A stretch of DNA of 64,000 nucleotides, taken from Bacteroidales bacterium. GTDB lineage: Bacteria; Bacteroidota; Bacteroidia; Bacteroidales; P3. Of this stretch, positions 36,601 through 42,275 are shown in pieces. The position numbers and the translations under genes were made by a program. The stretch spans positions 1 through 64,000 of the forward strand of contig JAGCVI010000009.1 in assembly GCA_017962445.1 (NCBI GenBank), read 5' to 3'. Position 1 is the first letter of the stretch. Every line of letters begins with the position of its first letter. A model generated the notes under the pieces. It was not told the DNA's origin. It ran no database searches and saw nothing but the letters and a program-made list of their open reading frames with translations.

Positions 36601-38540
36601 AGATTCGCATCTGTAACACCACCGACAATCCGCTCGAGATACAGCTACACATGGTATACAAGCTCGTACTCGGCATGTGCGAGGAGAAGACTGCACGCTA
36701 CCTCTACTCGCGATGGGACGAGGCAACAAACAGCATATACATAAGGAATGTATACCATCCCGCATACAACGACAAGGTTGTGCGGCTCACTGCTACCGAA
36801 CCACTGTCAGACGTGACGCTTGACTATCCCAACCGCAAACGTCTCGGACTGACACTATCCATCCCGGCACATTCCGACAAAGAACTTGCCTTTGTCATTT
36901 CTGTGGAATCCTTAGAGTCCATGGATTCGCCAAAATCACCTTTAACCATACCCGCCATCAACGCCGAATTCGACAGCGTCGTCGCCTTCTGGGACGAGAA
37001 GCTGTCGTACATACAAGTCGATACCCCTGACCGTTCGTTCAATTACATGCTCAATCGATGGTATCTATATCAAGTCTACACCTCGCGACTTTTCGCACGT
37101 GCCGGATTTTACCAAGTCGGCGGCGCTACCGGTTTCCGCGACCAGCTGCAAGACGTGATGAGCATACTCTACAGCGATCCTGACTACGCACGTCGTCAAA
37201 TACTCTACCATGCAGCCCACCAGTTTGCCGAAGGCGACGTACTGCACTGGTGGTTTGAAGAGAAAAACAACACCGACAGCGATATCACCTCCGGACTCGG
37301 AGCCCGTACCACATTCAGCGACGACTACCTATGGCTGGTCTTTGTAACATATCAGTACATTAAAGTTACTGGCGACAAAGAGATACTGGGCATACAGGTG
37401 CCTTTCTGTCAGGCAGAACAACTGCAACCAGGCGAAACGGAACGTGGTATGAACTACAGAACTCTGAATACTCTGAGTACTCCAAACACCCAAAACACCG
37501 ACTTCGAGCAGGCAAGTCTGTATGAACACCTGCGCAGAGCCGTCAACCGCTCCATGTCACGCACCGGAGTACACCATCTGCCACTTATGGGCTGCGGCGA
37601 CTGGAACGATGGCATGAGCCGTGTCGGTGCAGAGGGCAAGGGCGAGAGTGTATGGGTTGCCTTCTTCCTGGCAAATCTGCTGCCAAAAATGGAAGAGATG
37701 ACTCAGATGATGCCTGATGCCGACCTCGCCTATTGTGAAGAGCTAGGCACATTCCGCCATAAACTTGTCGATGCCATACAGGCCAATGCCTGGGACGGCG
37801 ACAAGGACAAGGGTTGGTTCCTGAGAGCCTTCTTCGACAACGGCGACCCCATGGGCAGCCGCAACAACATCGAATGCCAGATAGACCTCATCTGCCAGGC
37901 ATGGAGCATCCTAACCGATGTCGCCACACCCGAACAAAAGTTGTCTATCATGCGTGAAACAGACCAGCGACTCGTCAACCGCGAACACGAAATCATACAA
38001 CTGCTGACACCTGCATTCCACAACTCGCAACCCTCGCCAGGCTACATCATGAACTACCCTGTCGGCGTTCGTGAAAACGGCGGACAGTACACCCACGGAG
38101 CCATGTGGTACATCATGGCGCAACTCAAGGAAGGACGCAACGACATGGCCTATTTCCTCTATTCGCTCATCAACCCTATCCATCGCACCCAAACACTTGC
38201 AGATGTGTTAAAATACAAAGTGGAGCCTTTCTGCATCGCCGCCGACATCTACAGCAACCCGCAACATCCAGGGCGCGGTGGCTGGACATGGTACACTGGC
38301 TCGGCATCATGGGCTTACAAGACTGGTATCGAGAACATTCTCGGACTGCAGAAACATGGCAATACTTTGACATTCAACCCCAAAGTACCCACCGACTGGC
38401 CTTCGTTCACCATTCGTTACCGATTCGGAAAAACCGTCTACGTATTGAAATACAGTCAAAACAATTCCGCCGACAGAGCAAGTCAAACCACTGTTGAACT
38501 GGTCGATGACGGTCAGGAACATGAGGTTGTACTAAACTGA
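30663..38540 (+). CDS. Cyclic beta-1,2-glucan synthase-like protein (GT84-GH94)
   Basis: A 2625-residue inner-membrane enzyme of the NdvB/ChvB type, which initiates, elongates and cyclises beta-1,2-glucan. In order: N-terminal cytoplasmic part (1-270); helices near 275-320; the glycosyltransferase with DTDTE (532-536), GCHIRCG and HHRWTRGDWQ (near 678-687); more helices at about 715-870; and a glycoamylase-like cyclisation/length-control domain near 980-1310 (SIGYDHSNYTLLPYHYNN, GVASWYGTMFEY, MPWGISETAYN). GH94 phosphorylase-like domains follow, with GATGFRDQ near 2153 and GCGDWNDG near 2312. The order matches NdvB, which has about 2830 residues. At least five low-complexity AT-rich segments interrupt it in frame. 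No transporter gene for the glucan is adjacent. Confidence 0.85.
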   Translation: MKRLYKTFRESVRSITEYYMLLVEETKNQRLVGSTNEWVLDNYYMISEQEKVLKVELKGIEQGRNRIESSRLATLCNLLEGYLNRCHHAVDKSLLFRYLTQVQVSQKDYLTYTEVYALPPIIKTLLIADLAKLCTELRETEAYKYKPTDKGQADMERLNEAAARNLQMMNIFNSMKKMTKLPIAEVVETVSFSERMLRNEKAGMYDEMQDKTKEDYRARIVRLTGRKGRNGERRTEYELVKELVTEADQKGCHVGWLLFPAKKWKRRSWAYISIVTVGSLLLAAVTALAFTSFEFQVTSLIMALLLWIPMSQVVIDLFNWLLGKLHKPTGTFKMKFKEGMIPEQYATMVIMPTILKNRAKTIELLEQLEVYYLSNINRGNGELRTEHSQFTNRNSQNIYYTLIGDAASYSEENAPWDDEVAEAGKNKVAELNEKYGANIFNFVYRRRAWSEGEQTWLGYERKRGAILHFNDLLLGVTSEEEKKKQFRCETISQWLDNYEFGIAKYEKSNDNPNTGLNNTQPNCPIQFIITLDTDTELVLYSAQKLIGAMAHPLNRAQLSSDGKRVDSGYGIMQPRVNVDVEVTNKSRYAQLFAGLGGLDVYTTASFELYQDIFNEGSFCGKGIYDLRVFQKVLKGTFPENLILSHDLIEGCHIRCGLINDVELFDDNPSNYLDDAKRHHRWTRGDWQIIGWLRNTVRNEKGEKVKNQVNTIGRWKIFDNLRRSVLSLALIIMIAASYGMAAAGSEEYGSLPFWCVLLAWVVVASPIVFFILGQITKLPNFERRYHYYATLMRGFKVIIYRSLVQFALLPKEAWMYTDAAVRACWRMWFSHRNLLNWITSDEAAKSTKGTLGDYIQKFWFNYVASAAIVTIGIAGNVGLPGIIGMCFCAVMWCGAPVMMFWLGKRFPQNRNTLNNNEKEEVKQLAKDTWNFFDTLLTEENNWLIPDNYQLNRENKTDYKTSPTNIGYSITAIVSAEQLGFITTKDALTRLEHIVDTVCTLEKWHGHLFNWYSVKSLKALPNFFISTCDSGNFVACLYVAKGWLTNIELHNSESENADAKLLSIAQSIKFKIQNLIDQTDFTKLYNPELDVFSIGYDHSNYTLLPYHYNNFASEARLTSFLTIAQGDAPYKHWFCLDKTLVQYNGYKGVASWYGTMFEYFMPLIFLPTYKHTLMDETYSFAIRAQRAFIHNSKFENRNSSEMPWGISETAYNELDDAQNYKYHAFGVPYLKFQNTTPDRIVISPYSSLMAIGVNDRAVYNNMQLFKALEMYDEFGFYESYDEEDHVSVKAHYAHHQGMILASLTNYLADNCLQQFFMQEPAMKSMETLLKEKAQVKPYIDLKVTQYKRYRYSKVQTESDARDFDTIANVPEIGVVSNGQYTVLMNDRGSGFSRFRNILLNRYRKISSDHYGIYLYIRNLKNDRLWCNTYSPLDVMPEKYHVSFASDKMSFLRVDDGIETKTEVTVLKDRSAEIRRITFTNNKDEDIDLEITTYGEVVLAPSSEDENHRVFNSMKILSEYDSEHEALLFNRPGTNDTRHYLLHKLWVSDGQEIDNDKTKIPNAQLVEFETSRLKFLGRGNSLRHADIIESRRTLTGTIGTTLDPVMSMRRRLHIPSGKSMEAFILTGFAKSREQLLQLTEQYQRSTDIEHAFKTASVFNNMRTGMSLLKGSQMRLYSSISKYMAQTATLGNERNAILERNTLSQSGLWRFGISGDLAILLVEIDSMERSGYAKEMLRAFEYYKVHGLRLDLVFINDVKGDGSNSGEGLTHFIRNMANTEHLWAEHSDAGKVFVIDGSDLSDAERILLRTVARLSFNTRDGFSIEQQLQRLEETNQHYQDKIEYPVLKPKKEFRVWSNLQFYNQYGGFDNDGRDYVVTNTNTPMPWVNVISNDGANGGVFGCVVSSTMAGFTFAYNAQQFKLTGWSNDIVRDSASEMLLINKHQFIPATARHGQGWSAFDAEYDDMKVAVRLFVAKQRMEKYYQIRICNTTDNPLEIQLHMVYKLVLGMCEEKTARYLYSRWDEATNSIYIRNVYHPAYNDKVVRLTATEPLSDVTLDYPNRKRLGLTLSIPAHSDKELAFVISVESLESMDSPKSPLTIPAINAEFDSVVAFWDEKLSYIQVDTPDRSFNYMLNRWYLYQVYTSRLFARAGFYQVGGATGFRDQLQDVMSILYSDPDYARRQILYHAAHQFAEGDVLHWWFEEKNNTDSDITSGLGARTTFSDDYLWLVFVTYQYIKVTGDKEILGIQVPFCQAEQLQPGETERGMNYRTLNTLSTPNTQNTDFEQASLYEHLRRAVNRSMSRTGVHHLPLMGCGDWNDGMSRVGAEGKGESVWVAFFLANLLPKMEEMTQMMPDADLAYCEELGTFRHKLVDAIQANAWDGDKDKGWFLRAFFDNGDPMGSRNNIECQIDLICQAWSILTDVATPEQKLSIMRETDQRLVNREHEIIQLLTPAFHNSQPSPGYIMNYPVGVRENGGQYTHGAMWYIMAQLKEGRNDMAYFLYSLINPIHRTQTLADVLKYKVEPFCIAADIYSNPQHPGRGGWTWYTGSASWAYKTGIENILGLQKHGNTLTFNPKVPTDWPSFTIRYRFGKTVYVLKYSQNNSADRASQTTVELVDDGQEHEVVLN
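31812..31854. repeat. Low-complexity in-frame segment 1 in the synthase
   Basis: The DNA here reads like intergenic spacer (cccaattcacaaaccgcaat, then ttcacaaaac), with a short near-repeat of aattcacaaa. It encodes the linker ELRTEHSQFTNRNSQN in an otherwise GC-rich, conserved region. It is flanked by clean coding sequence in the same frame. Confidence 0.5.
33800..33888. repeat. Low-complexity in-frame segment 2 in the synthase
   Basis: Contains gttacataattcggagtc and ataaaattcaagattcagaa, an AT-rich run with aattc/attca units. It encodes about 28 linker residues (ELHNSESENADAKLLS...) just before the glycoamylase-like domain motif PELDVFSIGYDHS. Confidence 0.45.
34221..34258. repeat. Low-complexity in-frame segment 3 in the synthase
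   Basis: A clear near-tandem run of the 7-8 nt unit aattcga/aaattcg (attcataattcgaaattcga, then aaatcgcaattcgag). It encodes FIHNSKFENRNSSE between RAQRAF and the conserved MPWGISETAYN. Similar text (aaatcgcaaattgaac) occurs in the spacer at 21901-21950. Confidence 0.55.
36903..36945. repeat. Low-complexity in-frame segment 4 in the synthase
   Basis: The run tggaatccttagagtccatg followed by gattcgccaaaatcacc has a loose GGA(A)TTC/GAGTCC periodicity and encodes VESLESMDSPKSPLT, a linker between two beta-rich parts. Confidence 0.4.
37457..37503. repeat. Low-complexity in-frame segment 5 in the synthase
   Basis: The run agaactctgaatactctgag is followed by tactccaaacacccaaaaca; actctga and actcc units repeat with about a 10-nt period. 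It encodes the Asn/Thr linker RTLNTLSTPNTQNT inside the GH94-like part, shortly before the catalytic GCGDWNDG. Confidence 0.5.
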
Positions 38541-38547
38541 TGTTTAA

Positions 38548-38857
38548 CAAAAGCACAAACCTATAGGGAACATAAGTTTTTCCAGAAATAACATTACAGC
38601 GTCGATTAATCATTGCTTAATCGGCGTACTGCTGATAATGTTGTCGTCATGTTCTCTGAATAAAAAAATTCAAAGACGAATCATTTTTTTATACTCCGTC
38701 AAAAGTTGAATTGAGAGAGATGTTTTGGACAGGAATCAAAGCGGAACCATTGTCATGCTATCACAATGTCCGAGTTGTATCAGACAAGGTCTGTTGGCAT
38801 ATGGATTCTGTGGAAACAAACACATATGTAACAAAGTATTTAGACAGCAACAAATGA
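38548..38857 (+). pseudogene. Frameshifted lipoprotein relic
   Basis: One frame encodes a lipoprotein-like signal (CLIGVLLIMLSSC, Cys codon at 38650-38652, then SLNKK). It shifts at a run of seven A (38662-38668). With one A fewer, translation continues as NKKFKDESFFYTPSKVELRE and on through MFWTGIKAEPLSCYHNV to YLDSNK and a stop at 38855-38857. No ATG precedes the signal at a normal distance (only ATG 38638, four codons before the Cys), so the start may be lost too. A 46-codon frame (38854-38994) starts in an ATGA overlap with the stop. It could be a decayed gene, a slippage-controlled gene, or an assembly error. Confidence 0.4.
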
Positions 38858-39224
38858 TGAAGAGCAATGTTAAGAGCATTAAAATAATGATAACTATTGC
38901 GATATATGAGAATGAATATTATCGTGAAGCTGTAATAATTGATATTAAACGTGAGTATACGAAAAATGACAATGACATTACCATATCGAGATGATATTTC
39001 CGGTTCTGGCGACCCAGCTTCAAGATATTTACTTTTCATAAGTCCGACTCCACTACCCCATTTCTCAATTGTGCAACAATAGAAGAATGAATGCGCAATA
39101 ATGGCATTGTTCTGAATGGAAATCTTTTGGGGCTATGGCATAAACAATCCACTCCTTGGAGAATTTGTCCGAAAATGGCAATCTCTATTCGTTCGTTGAA
39201 GGAAAAAACAAACGCCTATAAACG
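38858..39224. other. Intergenic region without a convincing gene
   Basis: AT-rich DNA after the lipoprotein relic. The only frames are short: 38854-38994 plus (46 codons, Lys/Ile-rich) and an opposite-strand frame. Neither has family features. I see no RNA-like structure apart from the terminator at its right edge. Confidence 0.35.
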
Positions 39225-39258
39225 AAAAAACAGGACTTTTCGAAGTCCTGTTTTTTTG
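39225..39258. terminator. Strong bidirectional intrinsic terminator
   Basis: An A run, CAGGACTT (39231-39238), loop ttcg, AAGTCCTG (39243-39250) and seven T. It works in both directions. On the minus strand it lies just past the pckA-tail copy (39272-39313), in the position expected for an original pckA terminator. Confidence 0.85.
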
Positions 39259-39271
39259 TTTGATATGTTCG

Positions 39272-39313
39272 GCTTACAACTGCGGGCCTGCAGGAACAAG
39301 GGCTTTGCCAGCC
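39272..39313 (-). pseudogene. Duplicate of the pckA 3' end
   Basis: These 42 nt match the last codons of pckA (40580-40621) at 41 of 42 positions, including the stop. They encode [12 protein letters not shown] then TAA. The frame stays open about 17 codons further upstream (TINKYNKQEYLPMHT), ending at a stop just past the TonB-domain gene. That part has at most weak similarity to the pckA tail. It looks like a scar of an insertion or duplication that placed the TonB-domain gene between an old and a new pckA end. Confidence 0.6.
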
Positions 39314-39378
39314 GTATGCATTGGGAGGTATTCTTGCTTGTTGTATTTGTTGATGGTATGTGATTAGATAATAATCAT

Positions 39379-40446
39379 TTAACGTGTTCTGAATATGTAA
39401 GTAATTGTTCCTTTTTGTATTTCTGGTGCATCGGGATCTGTGTTAAAATGGGCTTTAAAGGCTGCTTGTCTGGAGGCCTCTATCAAAGTTCTGTCAATTA
39501 AAGTTGAGCCCTTGGCTGGGGCCATAACTTCAATCACATTACCTTCACGGTCCACACTGATTTCAACAACCACTTTACCGTTTTTTTGATATTGATATGA
39601 TGGAACTGGAAGTGTGCCTCGTCGACCACCCATACTGTAGCTTACACCGATACCACAGCCTGCTCCGCCTTGGGTTCCCCAGTTTCCATTGGAACTGCCA
39701 GGTTGACCACTGCCGTTATCGTTCATACGGCCTCTGAAAGTACCATTTGAGGCGATAGCCAACTTCAAACCATTGTCAGTTGAGTTATTAATATTAGCAG
39801 GAATCTTATGGGTGAATTTATAGGAATGACTTTTTAATGTTTGAGGAATACGAGTTAATATGTTAGATAATATAACAATATCCTTTGTTTCGGCTAGGGG
39901 CATATCGACATTTGTAATGGAATCATATGTGTAATTATTGAATAATACCAATTGGGAAGGAATAAGATATCCGTTTTTTTCTCTCCATAATCCATAGGGC
40001 ATTGCTTCAATTCTTCCTTTGTGGTTCTGTTTGAATCGGGGAGCCTCTTCAATTGGTATTGGAAATTGAATGCGGAGTTTAATAAGCAGGTTATAAAACT
40101 CATCGCTAACACTAATACCAAAATTAGGTTTGTATTTTATCAAAAAGACTTCTTCGTCTGCATTATAGGTTATGCTCCAATAGGAAATTGGCTGATATAT
40201 TTCTTTTATTTCGGAAAGAATATAATATTCACAAAGCGAATCGAATACACGAATAGCGTTGTTCTCAATCCTTTCGTTATAGACAATGGTTTTCTCGAAT
40301 TCTCCTTTCTCAGCCCAATCTGCAAAAGCATTCTGAACCTGACTCTCGATGCGATTCTTGGGTGTGTTGGGGTTGAATACTGGAGTTTGTCCGTATAATA
40401 AAGTTGACAGAATCAGTGTCACGAAAAACAAGATGTTCTTTTTCAT
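39379..40446 (-). CDS. TonB C-terminal domain protein, exported
   Basis: A 355-residue protein from ATG 40446 (an ATG 4 codons upstream at 40458 is possible). The signal peptide is MKKNILFFVTLILSTLLYG. The N-terminal 230 residues are of unknown type. A Gly/Asn-rich segment (GSGQPGSSNGNWGTQGGAG) leads to the TonB C-terminal domain with GKVVVEISVDREGNVIEVMA and a final strand GTITYIFRTR. Unlike TonB it has no membrane anchor. It stands alone between the pckA terminator and a relic of the pckA end, which suggests it was inserted there. Confidence 0.75.
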   Translation of the reverse strand: MKKNILFFVTLILSTLLYGQTPVFNPNTPKNRIESQVQNAFADWAEKGEFEKTIVYNERIENNAIRVFDSLCEYYILSEIKEIYQPISYWSITYNADEEVFLIKYKPNFGISVSDEFYNLLIKLRIQFPIPIEEAPRFKQNHKGRIEAMPYGLWREKNGYLIPSQLVLFNNYTYDSITNVDMPLAETKDIVILSNILTRIPQTLKSHSYKFTHKIPANINNSTDNGLKLAIASNGTFRGRMNDNGSGQPGSSNGNWGTQGGAGCGIGVSYSMGGRRGTLPVPSYQYQKNGKVVVEISVDREGNVIEVMAPAKGSTLIDRTLIEASRQAAFKAHFNTDPDAPEIQKGTITYIFRTR

Positions 40447-40492
40447 AAATTCAGTCATGTACTGATTGAACGATGTAACTTTCGTATTATTG

Positions 40493-40540
40493 AAAAAAGA
40501 GAGTTGAAAATTGGTGTCATCAACCTCATTTCAACTCTCT
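40493..40540 (-). terminator. Intrinsic terminator of pckA
   Basis: On the minus strand, AGAGAGTTGAAA (plus 40529-40540) pairs with TTTCAACTCTCT (plus 40498-40509) and is followed by a T run (plus 40493-40498). It lies about 40 nt after the pckA stop. A second hairpin, GCAGGCA-TGGC-TGCCTGC (40555-40572), lies between. Confidence 0.8.
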
Positions 40541-40581
40541 GTTATCGGGTTTCCGCAGGCATGGCTGCCTGCATACCTAGC

Positions 40582-42204
40582 TTACAACTGCGGGCCTGCA
40601 GGCACAAGGGCTTTGCCAGCCTCGTTGTAGGTGAACTTGTGGAAGTTCTTGATGAAACGTTCAGCCAAGTCGCGAGCCTTCTCGTCCCAGATGGCAGCAT
40701 CGCTGTAGGTGTCGCGCGGATCAAGAATCTTCGAGTCTACGCCAGGCAGCGCCGTGGGCACTTCGAAATTGAAGTACGGAATCTTCTTGGTCGGAGCCTT
40801 CTCAATCGATCCGTCGAGAATAGCATCGATAATTCCGCGTGTATCTTTAATAGATATACGCTTGCCGGTGCCGTTCCATCCAGTATTGACCAGATATGCC
40901 TTTGCGCCACTCTTCTCCATGCGTTTCACGAGCTCCTCAGCATACTTGGTGGGGTGCAGTTCAAGGAAAGCCTGACCGAAGCAGGCACTGAAAGTCGGTG
41001 TAGGCTCGGTGATGCCGCGTTCGGTACCGGCCAACTTGGCGGTGAAACCGCTAAGGAAGTAGTACTTGCACTGGTCGGGAGTGAGGATGCTGACAGGGGG
41101 CAGAACACCAAAAGCGTCAGCGCTGAGGAAAATGACGTTTTCAGCAGCAGGGCCTGCACTTTTGCCATGAACCGGCTGAACAATCTTCTCGATATGATCG
41201 ATAGGATAGCTCAGACGAGTATTCTCGGTGACGCTTTTGTCCTTGAAATCTATCTTTCCGTTGGCATCAACTGTGACATTCTCAAGAAGTGAGTTGCGTT
41301 TGATGGCATTATAGATATCGGGTTCGCTCTCCTTGTCGAGGTTGATGACCTTGGCATAGCAGCCGCCCTCGAAGTTGAAAACGCCCTCGTCATCCCAGCC
41401 ATGCTCGTCGTCGCCGATGAGCAAGCGTTTCGGGTCGGTGCTAAGGGTAGTTTTGCCAGTGCCGCTAAGACCGAAGAAAATGGCGGTATGCTCACCTTTC
41501 ATGTCAGTGTTGGCGGAGCAATGCATTGCTGCAATACCCTGCAGCGGCAGGTAGTAGTTCATCATGCTGAACATACCCTTCTTCATCTCGCCACCATACC
41601 AGGTGTTGAGGATGACCTGCTCGCGGCTGCTGACATTGAAAGCTACGCAGGTGTCGCTGTTGAGGCCGAGGGCCTGATAGTCGTCAACCTTGGCCTTGCT
41701 AGCAGCGTAGACGGTGAAACTGGGAGTATAGTTCTTGAGCTCTTCCTCTGTGGGCTTGATGAACATGTTGGTCACGAAGTGAGCCTGCCAAGCCACCTCC
41801 ATGATGAAGCGGACAGCGATGCGAGTGTCCTTGTTGGCACCGCAGAAGGCATCGACGACAAAGAGGTTCTTGCCACAGAGTTCTTTGCAAGCAAGGTCCT
41901 TAACGTGAGCCCACACCTTCTCGCTCATGGGGTGGTTGTCGTTCTTGTACTCGGGAGTTGTCCACCACACAGTGTCCTTCGATTTATCGTCCATGACAAT
42001 ATATTTATCTTTGGGCGAACGACCTGTGTAGATTCCGGTCATAACGTTGATGGCATCAAGTTCGGTAAGTTGACCCTTTTCGTAGCCAGTCAGGGCCGGG
42101 TCCATCTCAAACTTGAACAAGTCCTCGTACGAGGGGTTGTAATAGATATCCTTCACGCCAGTGATACCTAACGCTTCAAGATCTTTTCTAATTTTGTCGG
42201 TCAT
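40582..42204 (-). CDS. pckA: Phosphoenolpyruvate carboxykinase (ATP)
   Basis: A 540-residue cytoplasmic enzyme that interconverts oxaloacetate and PEP with ATP/ADP. In Bacteroidetes it is often used in the CO2-fixing direction toward succinate. The P-loop is [11 protein letters not shown] (near residues 242-252), with metal/substrate residues in FFGLSGTG and [11 protein letters not shown], and [17 protein letters not shown] downstream. Length is normal. ppdK lies 71 nt upstream on the same strand, forming the PEP-pyruvate-oxaloacetate node. The 3' end is duplicated at 39272-39313. Confidence 0.97.
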   Translation of the reverse strand: MTDKIRKDLEALGITGVKDIYYNPSYEDLFKFEMDPALTGYEKGQLTELDAINVMTGIYTGRSPKDKYIVMDDKSKDTVWWTTPEYKNDNHPMSEKVWAHVKDLACKELCGKNLFVVDAFCGANKDTRIAVRFIMEVAWQAHFVTNMFIKPTEEELKNYTPSFTVYAASKAKVDDYQALGLNSDTCVAFNVSSREQVILNTWYGGEMKKGMFSMMNYYLPLQGIAAMHCSANTDMKGEHTAIFFGLSGTGKTTLSTDPKRLLIGDDEHGWDDEGVFNFEGGCYAKVINLDKESEPDIYNAIKRNSLLENVTVDANGKIDFKDKSVTENTRLSYPIDHIEKIVQPVHGKSAGPAAENVIFLSADAFGVLPPVSILTPDQCKYYFLSGFTAKLAGTERGITEPTPTFSACFGQAFLELHPTKYAEELVKRMEKSGAKAYLVNTGWNGTGKRISIKDTRGIIDAILDGSIEKAPTKKIPYFNFEVPTALPGVDSKILDPRDTYSDAAIWDEKARDLAERFIKNFHKFTYNEAGKALVPAGPQL

Positions 42205-42223
42205 AGCTTTGATTTTTTTTAAA

Positions 42224-42257
42224 CCTATAGGACTTATTCATTTATAAGCCCTATAGG
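42224..42257. other. Inverted repeat between ppdK and pckA
   Basis: CCTATAGGACTTAT (42224-42237) and ATAAGCCCTATAGG (42244-42257) form a 14-nt stem with one mismatch and a 6-nt loop. There is no T run on the minus strand, so it is a weak terminator at best. It may stabilise or attenuate the ppdK-pckA message. Confidence 0.5.
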
Positions 42258-42275
42258 ATTTATTATTGAATAAAC

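Noticed and set aside
39091-39363. A 90-codon plus-strand frame
   Set aside because: It runs through a strong terminator and the pckA tail copy.
40504-41292. A 262-codon frame on the plus strand
   Set aside because: Opposite pckA and crossing its terminator; it has no family features.
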